Below are positions 1 to 6,520 of a stretch of DNA of 19,896 nt, one piece after another (the stretch's first letter is position 1; each line of letters begins with the position of its first letter). The DNA comes from JACMRI01 sp043778625 (lineage in GTDB: Bacteria > Bacteroidota > Bacteroidia > UBA4408): contig JAYWFU010000084.1 of NCBI GenBank assembly GCA_043778625.1, positions 1 to 19,896 on the forward strand. Reading direction: 5' to 3'. The translations under genes and the position numbers were made by a program. The notes beneath the pieces were generated by a model. The model made no database searches. It worked only from the letters and a program-made list of their open reading frames with translations, and was not told where the DNA came from.

Positions 1-93
1 ATGCAGAAATTACGAACTGCTTTTTGAAACAGCTGAAGAAATGGTTAAGCTGTCTGCTATAAAATTATTATTGAATAAAATTTAAACAGGCTC
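1..93 (+). mobile_element. Right end of an IS5-family-like insertion sequence (partial)
   Basis: Positions 81-93 read TTTAAACAGGCTC, so on the opposite strand the element begins GAGCCTGTTTAAA. From memory this resembles the terminal inverted repeats of IS5-family (IS1031-like) elements. The next three bases, 94-96, are TAA, which fits the TNA target duplications of that subgroup. A transposase-like reading frame stops within the terminal repeat (83-85). The minus-strand gene to the right loses its family-like sequence exactly at this border. The other end and the second TAA copy lie outside the window, so the family assignment rests on one end only. Confidence 0.6.
2..85 (+). CDS. C-terminal end of a transposase (partial, 5' end outside window)
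   Basis: An open frame enters the window at position 2 and ends with TAA at 83-85. It encodes 27 residues: CRNYELLFETAEEM followed by VKLSAIKLLLNKI. The pattern of an aromatic residue, ETAE, M and then a hydrophobic helix ending in LLLNKI resembles the last helix of IS5-type DDE transposases. The catalytic residues would lie upstream, out of view. Its stop lies inside the presumed right terminal repeat of the element, which is common for compact insertion sequences. Identification is by resemblance and context only. Confidence 0.5.
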   Translation, partial: CRNYELLFETAEEMVKLSAIKLLLNKI

Positions 94-2080
94 TAAGTAA
101 AAATAAAGGTTGTGGTGTATTAGCATTAGTAGTTGTTCCAATACCTAATGCTCCATACGGATTATAGCCCCAGCAAGCCATTGTAGAGTCACTTTTTATA
201 CAACAAAAAGAACCTCCATTACCTCCTGAACCCTCAATATCAATAACGCTATTAGGGAATATAGATACGGGAGAGTTTTTATCAACGTTAGTGGCATCGC
301 CAACTTGCCCATAAGCATTGTATCCCCAGCACCAAAGTTGCCCTGTTGAACTTAACGCACAAACGGATACCGCACTATAGTGCATTGTTTGCATACTTGT
401 GGCTACTTTTACCACATTACTTACATTTAAGACCTTAGTTGGCGAGTATTTAGCTACCAAACTCCCCACTCCTAATTGCCCATAACCGTTGTAGCCACAC
501 GAATATAAATCTCCGTTTTGCATAATAAAATAAGTGCTATAGTTTTCAACAATAACTTCGCGACAAGGACCAGGTAAATTTACTAACATAGGCACATTTT
601 TTGCATTTGTGTTTTCATCTCCATCTCCTATTTCTCCGTTACCATCTGTACCCCAGCCTAGTACGCTACCGTCGCTTAGCACTACAAAGTGCTGTGTTCG
701 CCCTGTAGTTCCTTGGTGGAGTTTAGCCACATCATATATACCATTACCAGTGCTTGAAGCACCCCCTGCGCCTCCTACCCCATTACATACATAAGCACTA
801 GCGGTAACTTCGCCTGCGTCTAGCACTCCCGAGTTATTAGTGTCTATACCAGTTTCTATTTTTTGCCCGCCTGTGGCGCAGTTTACCCCTGCGGGTTCGG
901 CGGTAGTTTTTATTAATGTGTTTTGTCCGTTGGTGCCATTAGTACCTGCTGCACCATTGCTACCTGCCGCACCTGTAGGCCCTGCTGGGCCAGTAGCCCC
1001 ATTGCACACGTAGTTAGTAGCTGTAATTTCGCTAGCGTCTAGTACATTATTGGTATTATTATCAACACCTGTTTCTATTTTTTGTCCGCCTGTGGCACAG
1101 TTTATTCCTGCGGGTTCGGCGGTAGTTTTGCTCAAGGCATTGTTGCCTGGTGTGCCAGTAGTACCTAAGCTACCTGGTGCTACCCATGTAGGCGCAACGC
1201 CTACGCCTTGGCTTACTAATACTTGCCCTGTAGCTCCAGCAAGTGCCGCGGGCATTAAAGCACCACTAAATTGTACGTTACCCAACACGTCTAACCGTTG
1301 GGCAGGTAGGGTTTGCCCTATGCCTACGTTGCCTGTGCCGTTAAGTATGGTTATGCGGTCGGGGTCGGTGGCGTTACCTGCTACTATGTGTAGGTCTCTA
1401 TTATTAAGTGTGCCTAACTTATTGTTAGCAGCAGTATTATTATTACCCTTAAGTAACCAAGCTTGGGCTTTAATACTATCAGTCATTATAGTATTAATTG
1501 TTTGCCCACCTACGGTTAAGTTGGTAAACGAGGCATTGGTAGCTTGGGTGTAATTGCTTATGGTGGTATCAGTATTTAATATATTAACATTACTAATGTT
1601 AGTGTTGCTTACGTTGGTTACGCTGGTATCTACATTAAGTATGTTTACATTACTTATGTTAGTAGTACTGTAGTTGCTTACGCTACTATCTATTTTTATG
1701 TTGTTTACTATGGTTGTAAACGTTACGTTGCTTAAATAGTTTTTAATGGCTTTGTTAATAGCAGCAGTATCAGTACCTCCTTTACCTTGGCTTTTGCACA
1801 TATTTATCCACGATAGGCCGTTATAAAAATGGTAACATGCGCTATCAGTATTATATATTAACAATGCTTTTTCGGCAGCGGTGGGTGCTATGGCATTCAT
1901 TTGTAGGGTAGTTAGCCGAGGCACTAGTAGCCCTTTATCAGTTGCTTTTAACTCCAGTATTGCTTTGGTGTTGGGGGTTGTTGTACCTATACCCACGTTG
2001 TTTTGGGCATTAACGGTTAAGCACGAAATACTAACAATAATAAATGTTAGTAGGCTGTTAATTGTTAGTGGTGTTTTCAT
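68..2080 (-). CDS. Exported surface protein with tail-fibre-like, DUF7151/collagen-like and RCC1 repeats, 3' end cut by an IS
   Basis: The 670-residue product starts with a signal peptide (1-26, ending VNAQ). NVGIGTTTPN follows at 28-37 and a related NVGIG motif at 251-255; this signature is frequent in Bacteroidota tail-fibre or surface-adhesin-like proteins. Residues 131-180 contain two copies of a roughly 20-residue Asn/Ser/Thr-rich repeat with TNISNVNILN. Two Cys-containing modules (about 315-361 and 386-433; motif NCATGGQKIETG, ending YVCNG) resemble DUF7151 and flank a collagen-like Gly-rich linker (361-386). Four RCC1-like repeats occur at about 470-488, 522-539, 579-596 and 631-648. 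RCC1 propellers normally have seven blades. The last eight residues (663-670, RACLNFIQ) are encoded wholly or partly by IS DNA, so the natural C-terminus, possibly including a type IX sorting domain, is missing. The remaining product may be non-functional. Confidence 0.8.
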   Translation of the reverse strand: MKTPLTINSLLTFIIVSISCLTVNAQNNVGIGTTTPNTKAILELKATDKGLLVPRLTTLQMNAIAPTAAEKALLIYNTDSACYHFYNGLSWINMCKSQGKGGTDTAAINKAIKNYLSNVTFTTIVNNIKIDSSVSNYSTTNISNVNILNVDTSVTNVSNTNISNVNILNTDTTISNYTQATNASFTNLTVGGQTINTIMTDSIKAQAWLLKGNNNTAANNKLGTLNNRDLHIVAGNATDPDRITILNGTGNVGIGQTLPAQRLDVLGNVQFSGALMPAALAGATGQVLVSQGVGVAPTWVAPGSLGTTGTPGNNALSKTTAEPAGINCATGGQKIETGVDNNTNNVLDASEITATNYVCNGATGPAGPTGAAGSNGAAGTNGTNGQNTLIKTTAEPAGVNCATGGQKIETGIDTNNSGVLDAGEVTASAYVCNGVGGAGGASSTGNGIYDVAKLHQGTTGRTQHFVVLSDGSVLGWGTDGNGEIGDGDENTNAKNVPMLVNLPGPCREVIVENYSTYFIMQNGDLYSCGYNGYGQLGVGSLVAKYSPTKVLNVSNVVKVATSMQTMHYSAVSVCALSSTGQLWCWGYNAYGQVGDATNVDKNSPVSIFPNSVIDIEGSGGNGGSFCCIKSDSTMACWGYNPYGALGIGTTTNANTPQPLFLLRACLNFIQ

Positions 2081-2154
2081 AACGTGATGGATTTTAGTGG
2101 TGAATTAATTAATAGAGGATAGTTGTGTAAGTAAATGGGTGTGTTGGCGTGTGA

Positions 2155-2210
2155 ACCACCCCGCCCTGCGGGCACCCCCTCCATTAAATGGAGGGGAATG
2201 CGTGGCGTGA
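2155..2210. repeat. Dispersed palindromic element, copy A
   Basis: This GC-rich block sits in AT-rich intergenic DNA. It contains two hairpins: GCCC-TGC-GGGC (2163-2173) and a perfect 9-bp stem CCCCTCCAT/ATGGAGGGG with a TAA loop (2176-2196), followed by AATGCGTGGCGT. The outer modules recur at 9351-9371 and 9431-9449, there separated by another sequence. CCACCCCGCCCT...GGAGGGG blocks of this sort are common intergenic repeats in Bacteroidota. No gene is encoded here. Confidence 0.7.
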
Positions 2211-2300
2211 GTGTATTAGTAGTTAGCATAGGTGGTGTATTGTAGTACTGTTGGTTAATTATTATATTGATTGTTAAACTTGGTAGTGGAAAATATCTTA

Positions 2301-2450
2301 CTTGTTAATTTAAGTCTAATTTTATGTTTTTGCTTTGTGAGAACTTCGCCGTTAGTTACTCAGAGCTAATTTTAGTTAATTGTTTCGTGAGGGATTCGCC
2401 GTTAGTTACTCAGAGCTAATTTTAGTTAATTGTTTCGTGAGGGCTTCGCC
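2301..2450. repeat. Three tandem 50-bp units
   Basis: Units lie at 2301-2350, 2351-2400 and 2401-2450. The last two differ at one base (GGGATTCGCC versus GGGCTTCGCC). The first is clearly degenerate but keeps the phase, with CTAATTTTA, TTTGTGAG and CTTCGCCGTT in register. Each unit ends in a TCGTGAGGGCTTCGCC-like motif. A fourth, diverged copy is embedded in the palindromic repeat at 9379-9425. No open frame runs through the units. Confidence 0.8.
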
Positions 2451-2481
2451 GTTGGCGATGAGTATATTGTTTTAAAAAGTA

Positions 2482-2573
2482 AAGAGTAACGCCCCAGTAG
2501 TCATGAAACCAGCTATACCCCTCTCCAAAAATATAGCCGAAAGGACCTACTGTGGCGTACTCTTATTTTTTTT
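2482..2573 (+). terminator. Long hairpin with T-run; terminator or small structured RNA
   Basis: Arms 2482-2500 and 2547-2564 pair as AAGAGTAACGCCCCAGTAG with CTACTGTGGCGTACTCTT, with one bulge and one mismatch. An inner stem GCTATA/TATAGC lies at 2512-2517 and 2532-2537. On the plus strand the structure is followed by eight T residues (2566-2573). On the minus strand it is followed by CTTTACTTTTT, so it could also end transcription from the FN3 gene at 2637-3254. The two-tier shape with a large internal loop is more elaborate than a plain terminator. No known RNA family was recognised. Confidence 0.5.
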
Positions 2574-2600
2574 ATATATTAGTGGTTAGATGATAGACTG

Positions 2601-2632
2601 CTAGATACTAATATCTAACTACTAGTATCTAG
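2601..2632 (-). other. Inverted repeat just after the FN3-type gene
   Basis: A perfect 10-bp inverted repeat, CTAGATACTA (2601-2610) and TAGTATCTAG (2623-2632), with a 12-nt spacer lies four bases past the end of the minus-strand gene. No T-run follows on the minus strand, so it is more likely a 3'-end stabilising hairpin than an intrinsic terminator. The stem is AT-rich. Confidence 0.4.
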
Positions 2633-2636
2633 ATTT

Positions 2637-3254
2637 TTAGACTACCGTTATTGTTTTTACTTGGCTTGTAGTGCCTTTGCCCGCTTTACTTATGGCATAA
2701 TAGCGCACGTATAATGTTGTGGCTACGGTTAAGCCCGTAAGTTTTATTTTGGTAAGTGCACTCATAGCGGTTTGTACCCAAGTAGTGCCATCGGCGCTTG
2801 TTTCTATTACAAATGCTTTTTCGGTAACTAGGCGTGGCACGCGTACTTGCACTGCGCCACCACTTAAGGCATTAAGGGTAAGTTCGGTTACGGCATTAGC
2901 ACCTCCTGCGGTATACAATTGAATGCCTGCCGATGTTATAACGGTGGCAGGGTCGGGCAGGTTATTGGCTACAAATTCTACATGGGCTTTTATAAAGTTA
3001 AATGCACTTAACAGTAAGCGTTCTTGCTCGTGCAAATGGTTAGTATCAGCTGGTGTGCCGTTGTTAGCTACTGTTAATACAGCATTGTGTAGGTTGGTTA
3101 TGAGCGTTTGTATAGCTCCATAGGTTAGGGGCATATTGCCCGCAGGAAAGTTACCACTAGCTTGCATGGTATCTTTTAGGGCTTGTGCTTTGGCTACTTT
3201 GTCGGCGGCTGATAGTTTGTTAAGCCCTACTGTGGCTTTAATAATGTGGTTCAT
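2637..3254 (-). CDS. Hypothetical protein with helical N-terminus and FN3-like C-terminus
   Basis: The product has 205 residues and no signal peptide or membrane segment. Residues 1-100 are helical in character, with KLSAADKVAKAQALKDTM and a long Leu/Ala-rich segment at about 72-97. Residues 110-205 look like a single fibronectin type III beta-sandwich: the pattern FVIETSADGTTWV (148-160), then KLTGLTVATTLYVRYYAIS (171-189) and a final strand TITVV, matches the usual end of FN3 domains. From memory, proteins of about 200 residues with this arrangement occur in many Bacteroidota and lack an assigned role. The ATG at 3252-3254 is the natural start. The 21-nt repeat array lies directly upstream on the same transcription path. 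Confidence 0.7.
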   Translation of the reverse strand: MNHIIKATVGLNKLSAADKVAKAQALKDTMQASGNFPAGNMPLTYGAIQTLITNLHNAVLTVANNGTPADTNHLHEQERLLLSAFNFIKAHVEFVANNLPDPATVITSAGIQLYTAGGANAVTELTLNALSGGAVQVRVPRLVTEKAFVIETSADGTTWVQTAMSALTKIKLTGLTVATTLYVRYYAISKAGKGTTSQVKTITVV

Positions 3255-3280
3255 AGTGCTATTGATTTTTAAGGTTAGCT

Positions 3281-3322
3281 ATTAGACGTTAGATTGAAGG
3301 ATATTAGACGTTAGATTGAAAG
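3281..3322. repeat. 22-bp direct repeat next to the 21-nt array
   Basis: ATTAGACGTTAGATTGAAGG (3281-3300) recurs at 3303-3322 with one base changed, an offset of 22. Each copy ends in ATTGAAG/ATTGAAAG, the same core as the adjacent 21-nt units. These two copies may be the recently duplicated edge of the larger array, at nearly the same period. Confidence 0.7.
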
Positions 3323-3638
3323 ATGTATTACTAAGCATTGAAGCGATATTATCTTGCTTTAAAGATTTGGAGTCTTGCGTTGAAGAAAACACACTAGCCA
3401 TTGAAGAAGGTGCGCTTTGCATTAAAGACAGTATGTTCCGCATTGATACATTAATAGGGAAGATTAAAGTAATGTAACTTAACTTTAAAGGCGATAACCT
3501 TTGCGTTAAAGCAACACAACATTGCTTTAATGCCACTGCATTACACACCAATGACACTACGCCCAGCATTGAGGCGGTGTTATAATGCGTTAATGGTGTT
3601 GAGTATTGCATTGATGTAGCTAACAAAATTTTTAACAA
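3282..3638 (-). CDS. Possible 118-residue heptad-repeat protein encoded by the 21-nt array
   Basis: One minus-strand frame is open through all 14 units plus the 22-bp repeats. It gives seven-residue repeats around an (A/S/T)S(M/L) core, for example TASMLGV, PSSMASV, KSLKQDN and IASMLSN. Both other frames sampled, the minus-strand F/I-N/K-A frame and the plus-strand ALK frame, contain several stops within the variable 12-mers. This hints that the SM frame is maintained. Against this, the frame begins with TTG (first ATG about ten codons in), there is no signal peptide, and the composition is odd. A TAGTTTTG promoter-like box at 3676-3683 would transcribe this strand. It may equally be non-coding repeat DNA that is open by chance. 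Confidence 0.35.
   Translation of the reverse strand: MLKILLATSMQYSTPLTHYNTASMLGVVSLVCNAVALKQCCVALTQRLSPLKLSYITLIFPINVSMRNILSLMQSAPSSMASVFSSTQDSKSLKQDNIASMLSNTSFNLTSNILQSNV
3335..3628. repeat. Array of 14 units with exact 21-nt period
   Basis: A 9-nt core with consensus GCRTTRAAG begins at 3335, 3356, 3377, 3398, 3419, 3440, 3461, 3482, 3503, 3524, 3545, 3566, 3587 and 3608, every interval being exactly 21. Examples are GCATTGAAG (3335), GCTTTAAAG (3356), GCGTTGAAG (3377), GCGTTAAAG (3503), GCGTTAATG (3587) and GCATTGATG (3608). The 12 nt between cores differ in every unit. The phase never slips over 294 bp, as expected either for a coding heptad or for sites spaced at two DNA helical turns. 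Unit 3545 (ACACCAATG) is the most diverged. Confidence 0.85.
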
Positions 3639-3675
3639 GTAGCATATCTTACCTTGTATCTGATTTTATTCCCTT

Positions 3676-3706
3676 CAAAACTAATGTGCTATATAATAAT
3701 GCACAA
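3676..3706 (-). promoter_or_regulatory. Candidate Bacteroidota promoter reading into the 21-nt array and FN3-type gene
   Basis: On the minus strand, TTG (complement of 3704-3706) is followed after 20 nt by TAGTTTTG (complement of 3676-3683). This fits the phylum's TTTG/TAnnTTTG promoter pattern. A start near 3669 would place the whole array in the leader, or in an upstream reading frame, of the gene at 2637-3254. It is a pattern match only. Confidence 0.35.
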
Positions 3707-3875
3707 CTACCTAATTGTACTGATTTTACACCTACACAATTAAGTAGGTATAGTGTTATAAATGCCCTAATTACCTCATTGTTTAAACTACTTAACCTAA
3801 CCGCAAAAATTTAGCGGTAGTTATGTTATACTAACTACAACTAAACTAGTGTGTATATGTGTTGGGTTTATGATG
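3684..3875. other. AT-rich intergenic stretch with a small palindrome
   Basis: Together with the promoter candidate and the array, this makes up the gene-free interval between the FN3-type gene and the response regulator. It has no supported gene. The one structure noted is a perfect 7-bp inverted repeat GTAGTTA/TAACTAC (3817-3823, 3832-3838), next to CCGC...GCGG (3801-3804, 3814-3817). These could be protein-binding sites or a secondary hairpin behind the terminator. Confidence 0.3.
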
Positions 3876-3923
3876 AAAAAAAACAGTAGTACTAAGCAGT
3901 AAATGCACTACCTAAGCACTACT
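3876..3923 (-). terminator. Rho-independent terminator of the kinase/regulator operon
   Basis: Read on the minus strand, an imperfect hairpin begins at the regulator's stop codon. The arm at 3907-3923 pairs with the arm at 3885-3900 (AGTAGT...ACTACT at the base) around the six-base loop GCATTT. It is followed by G and eight T residues (complement of 3876-3883). Position, stem and T-run fit an intrinsic terminator; the stem has one bulge and one mismatch. Confidence 0.75.
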
Positions 3924-4563
3924 TTATTAGCCCAGTATCGGTAGCTATTTTTATAAGTTCGGCAGTGTTTTTGGCACGTAATTTTTGTAGTAGATTTCGC
4001 TTATGAAACACTACTGTGTGCGCACTAATATACAACGCTGCTGCTATTTGTTGTTGGGTGTATCCAGCTGCTATAAGTTGTAATATTTCGGTTTCGCGAG
4101 GGCTTACTACTAGTGTTGGTGTAGTGGCCGTAGCCAAATGGTTTATTAGCGTAGTATTTACGGCTTGGCTATAATAGGTACGCCCACTTGCTACGGTTAG
4201 TATAGCGGTTAGTAATTCCTCCTTATTAGTTTCTTTAAGTACATAACCCAGGGCTCCGTTTTTTAATAGTGTGTTTATTATACGTCCGTCGTTGTGCATG
4301 GTTAGCGCCAATGTAGCCACGTGCGGGTGGTGTAGGTGTATTTGTTTAACGAGTTCGGCCCCGTCCATAATGGGCATATTAATATCGGTTAGCACTACAT
4401 CTACACTATGCTGTTGTAGTAAGCTGAGTACTTGCTGCCCATTGGTGGCGGTAGCTACTATGTGTATGTGCTGTACCGTTTGGAGTAATGCTGTTATTGC
4501 TTGTAAAAAAATGGTGTGGTCGTCGGCAATAATTATGTTAATTGTTTTGGAGCTAGTATTCAT
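3919..4563 (-). CDS. NarL/LuxR-family response regulator
   Basis: The 214-residue protein has an N-terminal receiver domain (about 8-125) and a C-terminal LuxR-type helix-turn-helix (about 150-214). Receiver landmarks are visible: the acidic pair D14-D15 (ADDH), phospho-acceptor D60 in LTDINMP, T88 in LALTMH and K110 in GYVLKE. The DNA-binding domain has the usual VSPRETEILQLIAAGYTQQQIA opening and a recognition helix near SAHTVVFHKRNLLQKL. It should be phosphorylated by the histidine kinase encoded directly upstream, whose stop abuts this ATG (TAAATG), implying co-transcription and coupled translation. An intrinsic terminator starts at its stop codon. Target genes are not evident from the sequence. 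Confidence 0.93.
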   Translation of the reverse strand: MNTSSKTINIIIADDHTIFLQAITALLQTVQHIHIVATATNGQQVLSLLQQHSVDVVLTDINMPIMDGAELVKQIHLHHPHVATLALTMHNDGRIINTLLKNGALGYVLKETNKEELLTAILTVASGRTYYSQAVNTTLINHLATATTPTLVVSPRETEILQLIAAGYTQQQIAAALYISAHTVVFHKRNLLQKLRAKNTAELIKIATDTGLIK

Positions 4564-6480
4564 TTACACAGTAGGTATTAGTAGTGTTATGCTTATGGTT
4601 GTGCCTTGGGCTGGCTGGCTATCAATATGTAGTGTTCCGTTTAAGGCTTGTACCCGTGCATTTATGTTTTTTAACCCTAATCCTTTATGTGCCGCAGTAG
4701 TATTAAAACCTATTCCGTTATCTTCCACTAACAAATATACGTTAGCATCTTGCACTGATAAGTTAATTTCTATACTACTCGCTTTGGCATGTAGGTAGGC
4801 ATTTTTAAGTAACTCTTGTACTAGTTTGTGTACGGCCTCCTGCACTAATGTAGGGAGCTGATTTATAACCGATATAGGAAAACAGTGCAGCGCAACATTT
4901 ATAGCAGTTTCGCCGTTAAATGGCTGCACAGTTTCTTGCAACACTTGCGTAAATGCTTTTGTAGTGCTTAACCTAGCCGATGCTAAGTCGTGCGACATAG
5001 TGCGTATTTCGGCACACAGTTCGTACAATGTGCTAATAATAGGGTTGAGTTGTGTACCGTTATTTAAGTTTATTAAATTTAATTTAATGCCCGCCAAGGT
5101 GCCTCCTACTCCATCATGTAAATCTTGTGCTATACGATTACGCTCAGTAATTTGGGCGGTTATAGCCGCCTCTTGTATACTTATAGCTTCGTGCTGAGCT
5201 GCTATTAGGGCATTAGTTTTTATTTTTTGTTGGTAGCCCATACTCGCTCTTACTCCTATAACTAACAGTACTACAATGCTAATTATTAAAAAATAATTGT
5301 TGGTTTGATGTTGTTTTAACTGCCCTTGGTTTATTTGTTTTTCGGTAGTGAGCAAGTCTATACTGTATTGTTTTTTTTCAGTTTCGTATTTAGCATTCAT
5401 TTCGGCTATTTGCTTACTCGATGCTAAGTTAAATATGCTGTCTTTAAGCTCCACCGCTAATTTATGGTAGCGCAACGCTTGTGTATAGTTATGCTGCTCT
5501 TCATACAAGCCACTTAATAATTGGTAGCAGTGTTTTAGTAATAGTATATTTCCGTTGGCTTTACAGGCTGGTAAAGCTTGCAGCAAATACCGTTTACCAT
5601 TAGCATAATCTTTTTTAATCGAGTACAATTCGGCCAAATTATACAACGAATTAGCTATGCCTTCTTTATCATTAATGCTTTTGCGCAATTGTAATGCGGT
5701 TAATGTATAACTAATTGATTTTTCGTAATACAATGCTTTAGTGGTTTTGTTAGTAGTTTGCTCACTTAAGCTGCCATAATCTAAAGCGGCATTACTCCAA
5801 AAAGCGGCCAAAATAATAGTGTCATTAAGTTGCTGCGCTAAGGGCAGTGCGTTAGTATTTATAGCTAACGAGCTATCAAACTTACCCTGCCTAGCATACA
5901 CATTGGCTATGTTAGCCTGTGTAGAAAGTATGCCCGAAACATTATTAGTAGCCCTAAAATAAGCTATCGAATAATTGTAGTAGTTAATTGATTTTTGAAA
6001 ATAATCTAACTGATTATAAATATTGCCAACTGCCACTAATGCCGTTGCCAATTGTTTTTTATCATTAATACGCTGGCTTAACTTAACCGCTTGCAACTCG
6101 TAAGTTAACGCCTGCTTATAATTACCCTGTTGCATGTACGCATTACCTATGTTAGATAACGTAGTAGCTAACAACACCTTACTAGTGCACTGTTGTGCAA
6201 CACTTGTAGCATTTAATAATGTAGTGTCGTGCGCAAGTTTTTTTAATTTGTTCTGTAACGAATCAATACTATGTTGATTTGCAAGAGTACTATTGGTAAG
6301 CATTACCAACATAACAATTAATGTGCAAAATAATTTACGCTGTATATTGCTAATGAATATATTTAATTGCCAAGGTATGATTGATAGTGGATAACGCTGG
6401 TGTGTACGTGTTAGTATGCTATTAGTTCCTTGAGGGCTACTAACAACATAACTTGAATCAGGTATAAAGCTTGTTAGCAT
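4564..6480 (-). CDS. TPR-containing sensor histidine kinase (HisKA_3 type)
   Basis: The product has 638 residues. A hydrophobic segment at about 51-66, ending TLA, looks like a signal sequence. It is preceded by about 50 residues with no family-like features, so the true start may be downstream of the ATG at 6480, although the only in-frame ATGs before the mature region are codons 57 and 60. Residues 100-350 form tetratricopeptide repeats (for example GNAYMQQGNYKQALTYE at 112-128). A transmembrane helix spans about 397-411. The kinase core has H455 in RIAQDLHDGVGG, N560 in the N box (ELLKNAYLHA), the DNGIG box at 587-591 and GLGL at 600-603. This arrangement is standard for Bacteroidota kinases that pair with NarL-type regulators. 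The ligand is unknown; the TPR region probably senses a periplasmic or protein partner. Confidence 0.9.
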   Translation of the reverse strand: MLTSFIPDSSYVVSSPQGTNSILTRTHQRYPLSIIPWQLNIFISNIQRKLFCTLIVMLVMLTNSTLANQHSIDSLQNKLKKLAHDTTLLNATSVAQQCTSKVLLATTLSNIGNAYMQQGNYKQALTYELQAVKLSQRINDKKQLATALVAVGNIYNQLDYFQKSINYYNYSIAYFRATNNVSGILSTQANIANVYARQGKFDSSLAINTNALPLAQQLNDTIILAAFWSNAALDYGSLSEQTTNKTTKALYYEKSISYTLTALQLRKSINDKEGIANSLYNLAELYSIKKDYANGKRYLLQALPACKANGNILLLKHCYQLLSGLYEEQHNYTQALRYHKLAVELKDSIFNLASSKQIAEMNAKYETEKKQYSIDLLTTEKQINQGQLKQHQTNNYFLIISIVVLLVIGVRASMGYQQKIKTNALIAAQHEAISIQEAAITAQITERNRIAQDLHDGVGGTLAGIKLNLINLNNGTQLNPIISTLYELCAEIRTMSHDLASARLSTTKAFTQVLQETVQPFNGETAINVALHCFPISVINQLPTLVQEAVHKLVQELLKNAYLHAKASSIEINLSVQDANVYLLVEDNGIGFNTTAAHKGLGLKNINARVQALNGTLHIDSQPAQGTTISITLLIPTV

Positions 6481-6520
6481 TGCCCTAACTTTAGTATTAG
6501 TAATTGGTTCTTGTTATTAT

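Noticed and set aside
1050..1553. Plus-strand open frame of 167 codons
   Set aside because: It lies wholly opposite the surface-protein gene and reflects its repetitive composition; no family pattern is visible.
3335..3628. CRISPR-like array
   Set aside because: The conserved part is only about 9 nt and the variable part 12 nt, the cores themselves vary, and no cas gene is near. The period is a multiple of three and two helical turns, unlike CRISPR.
4271..4798. Plus-strand open frame of 175 codons spanning the regulator/kinase junction
   Set aside because: It is Cys/Ser-rich shadow translation antisense to two well-supported genes.
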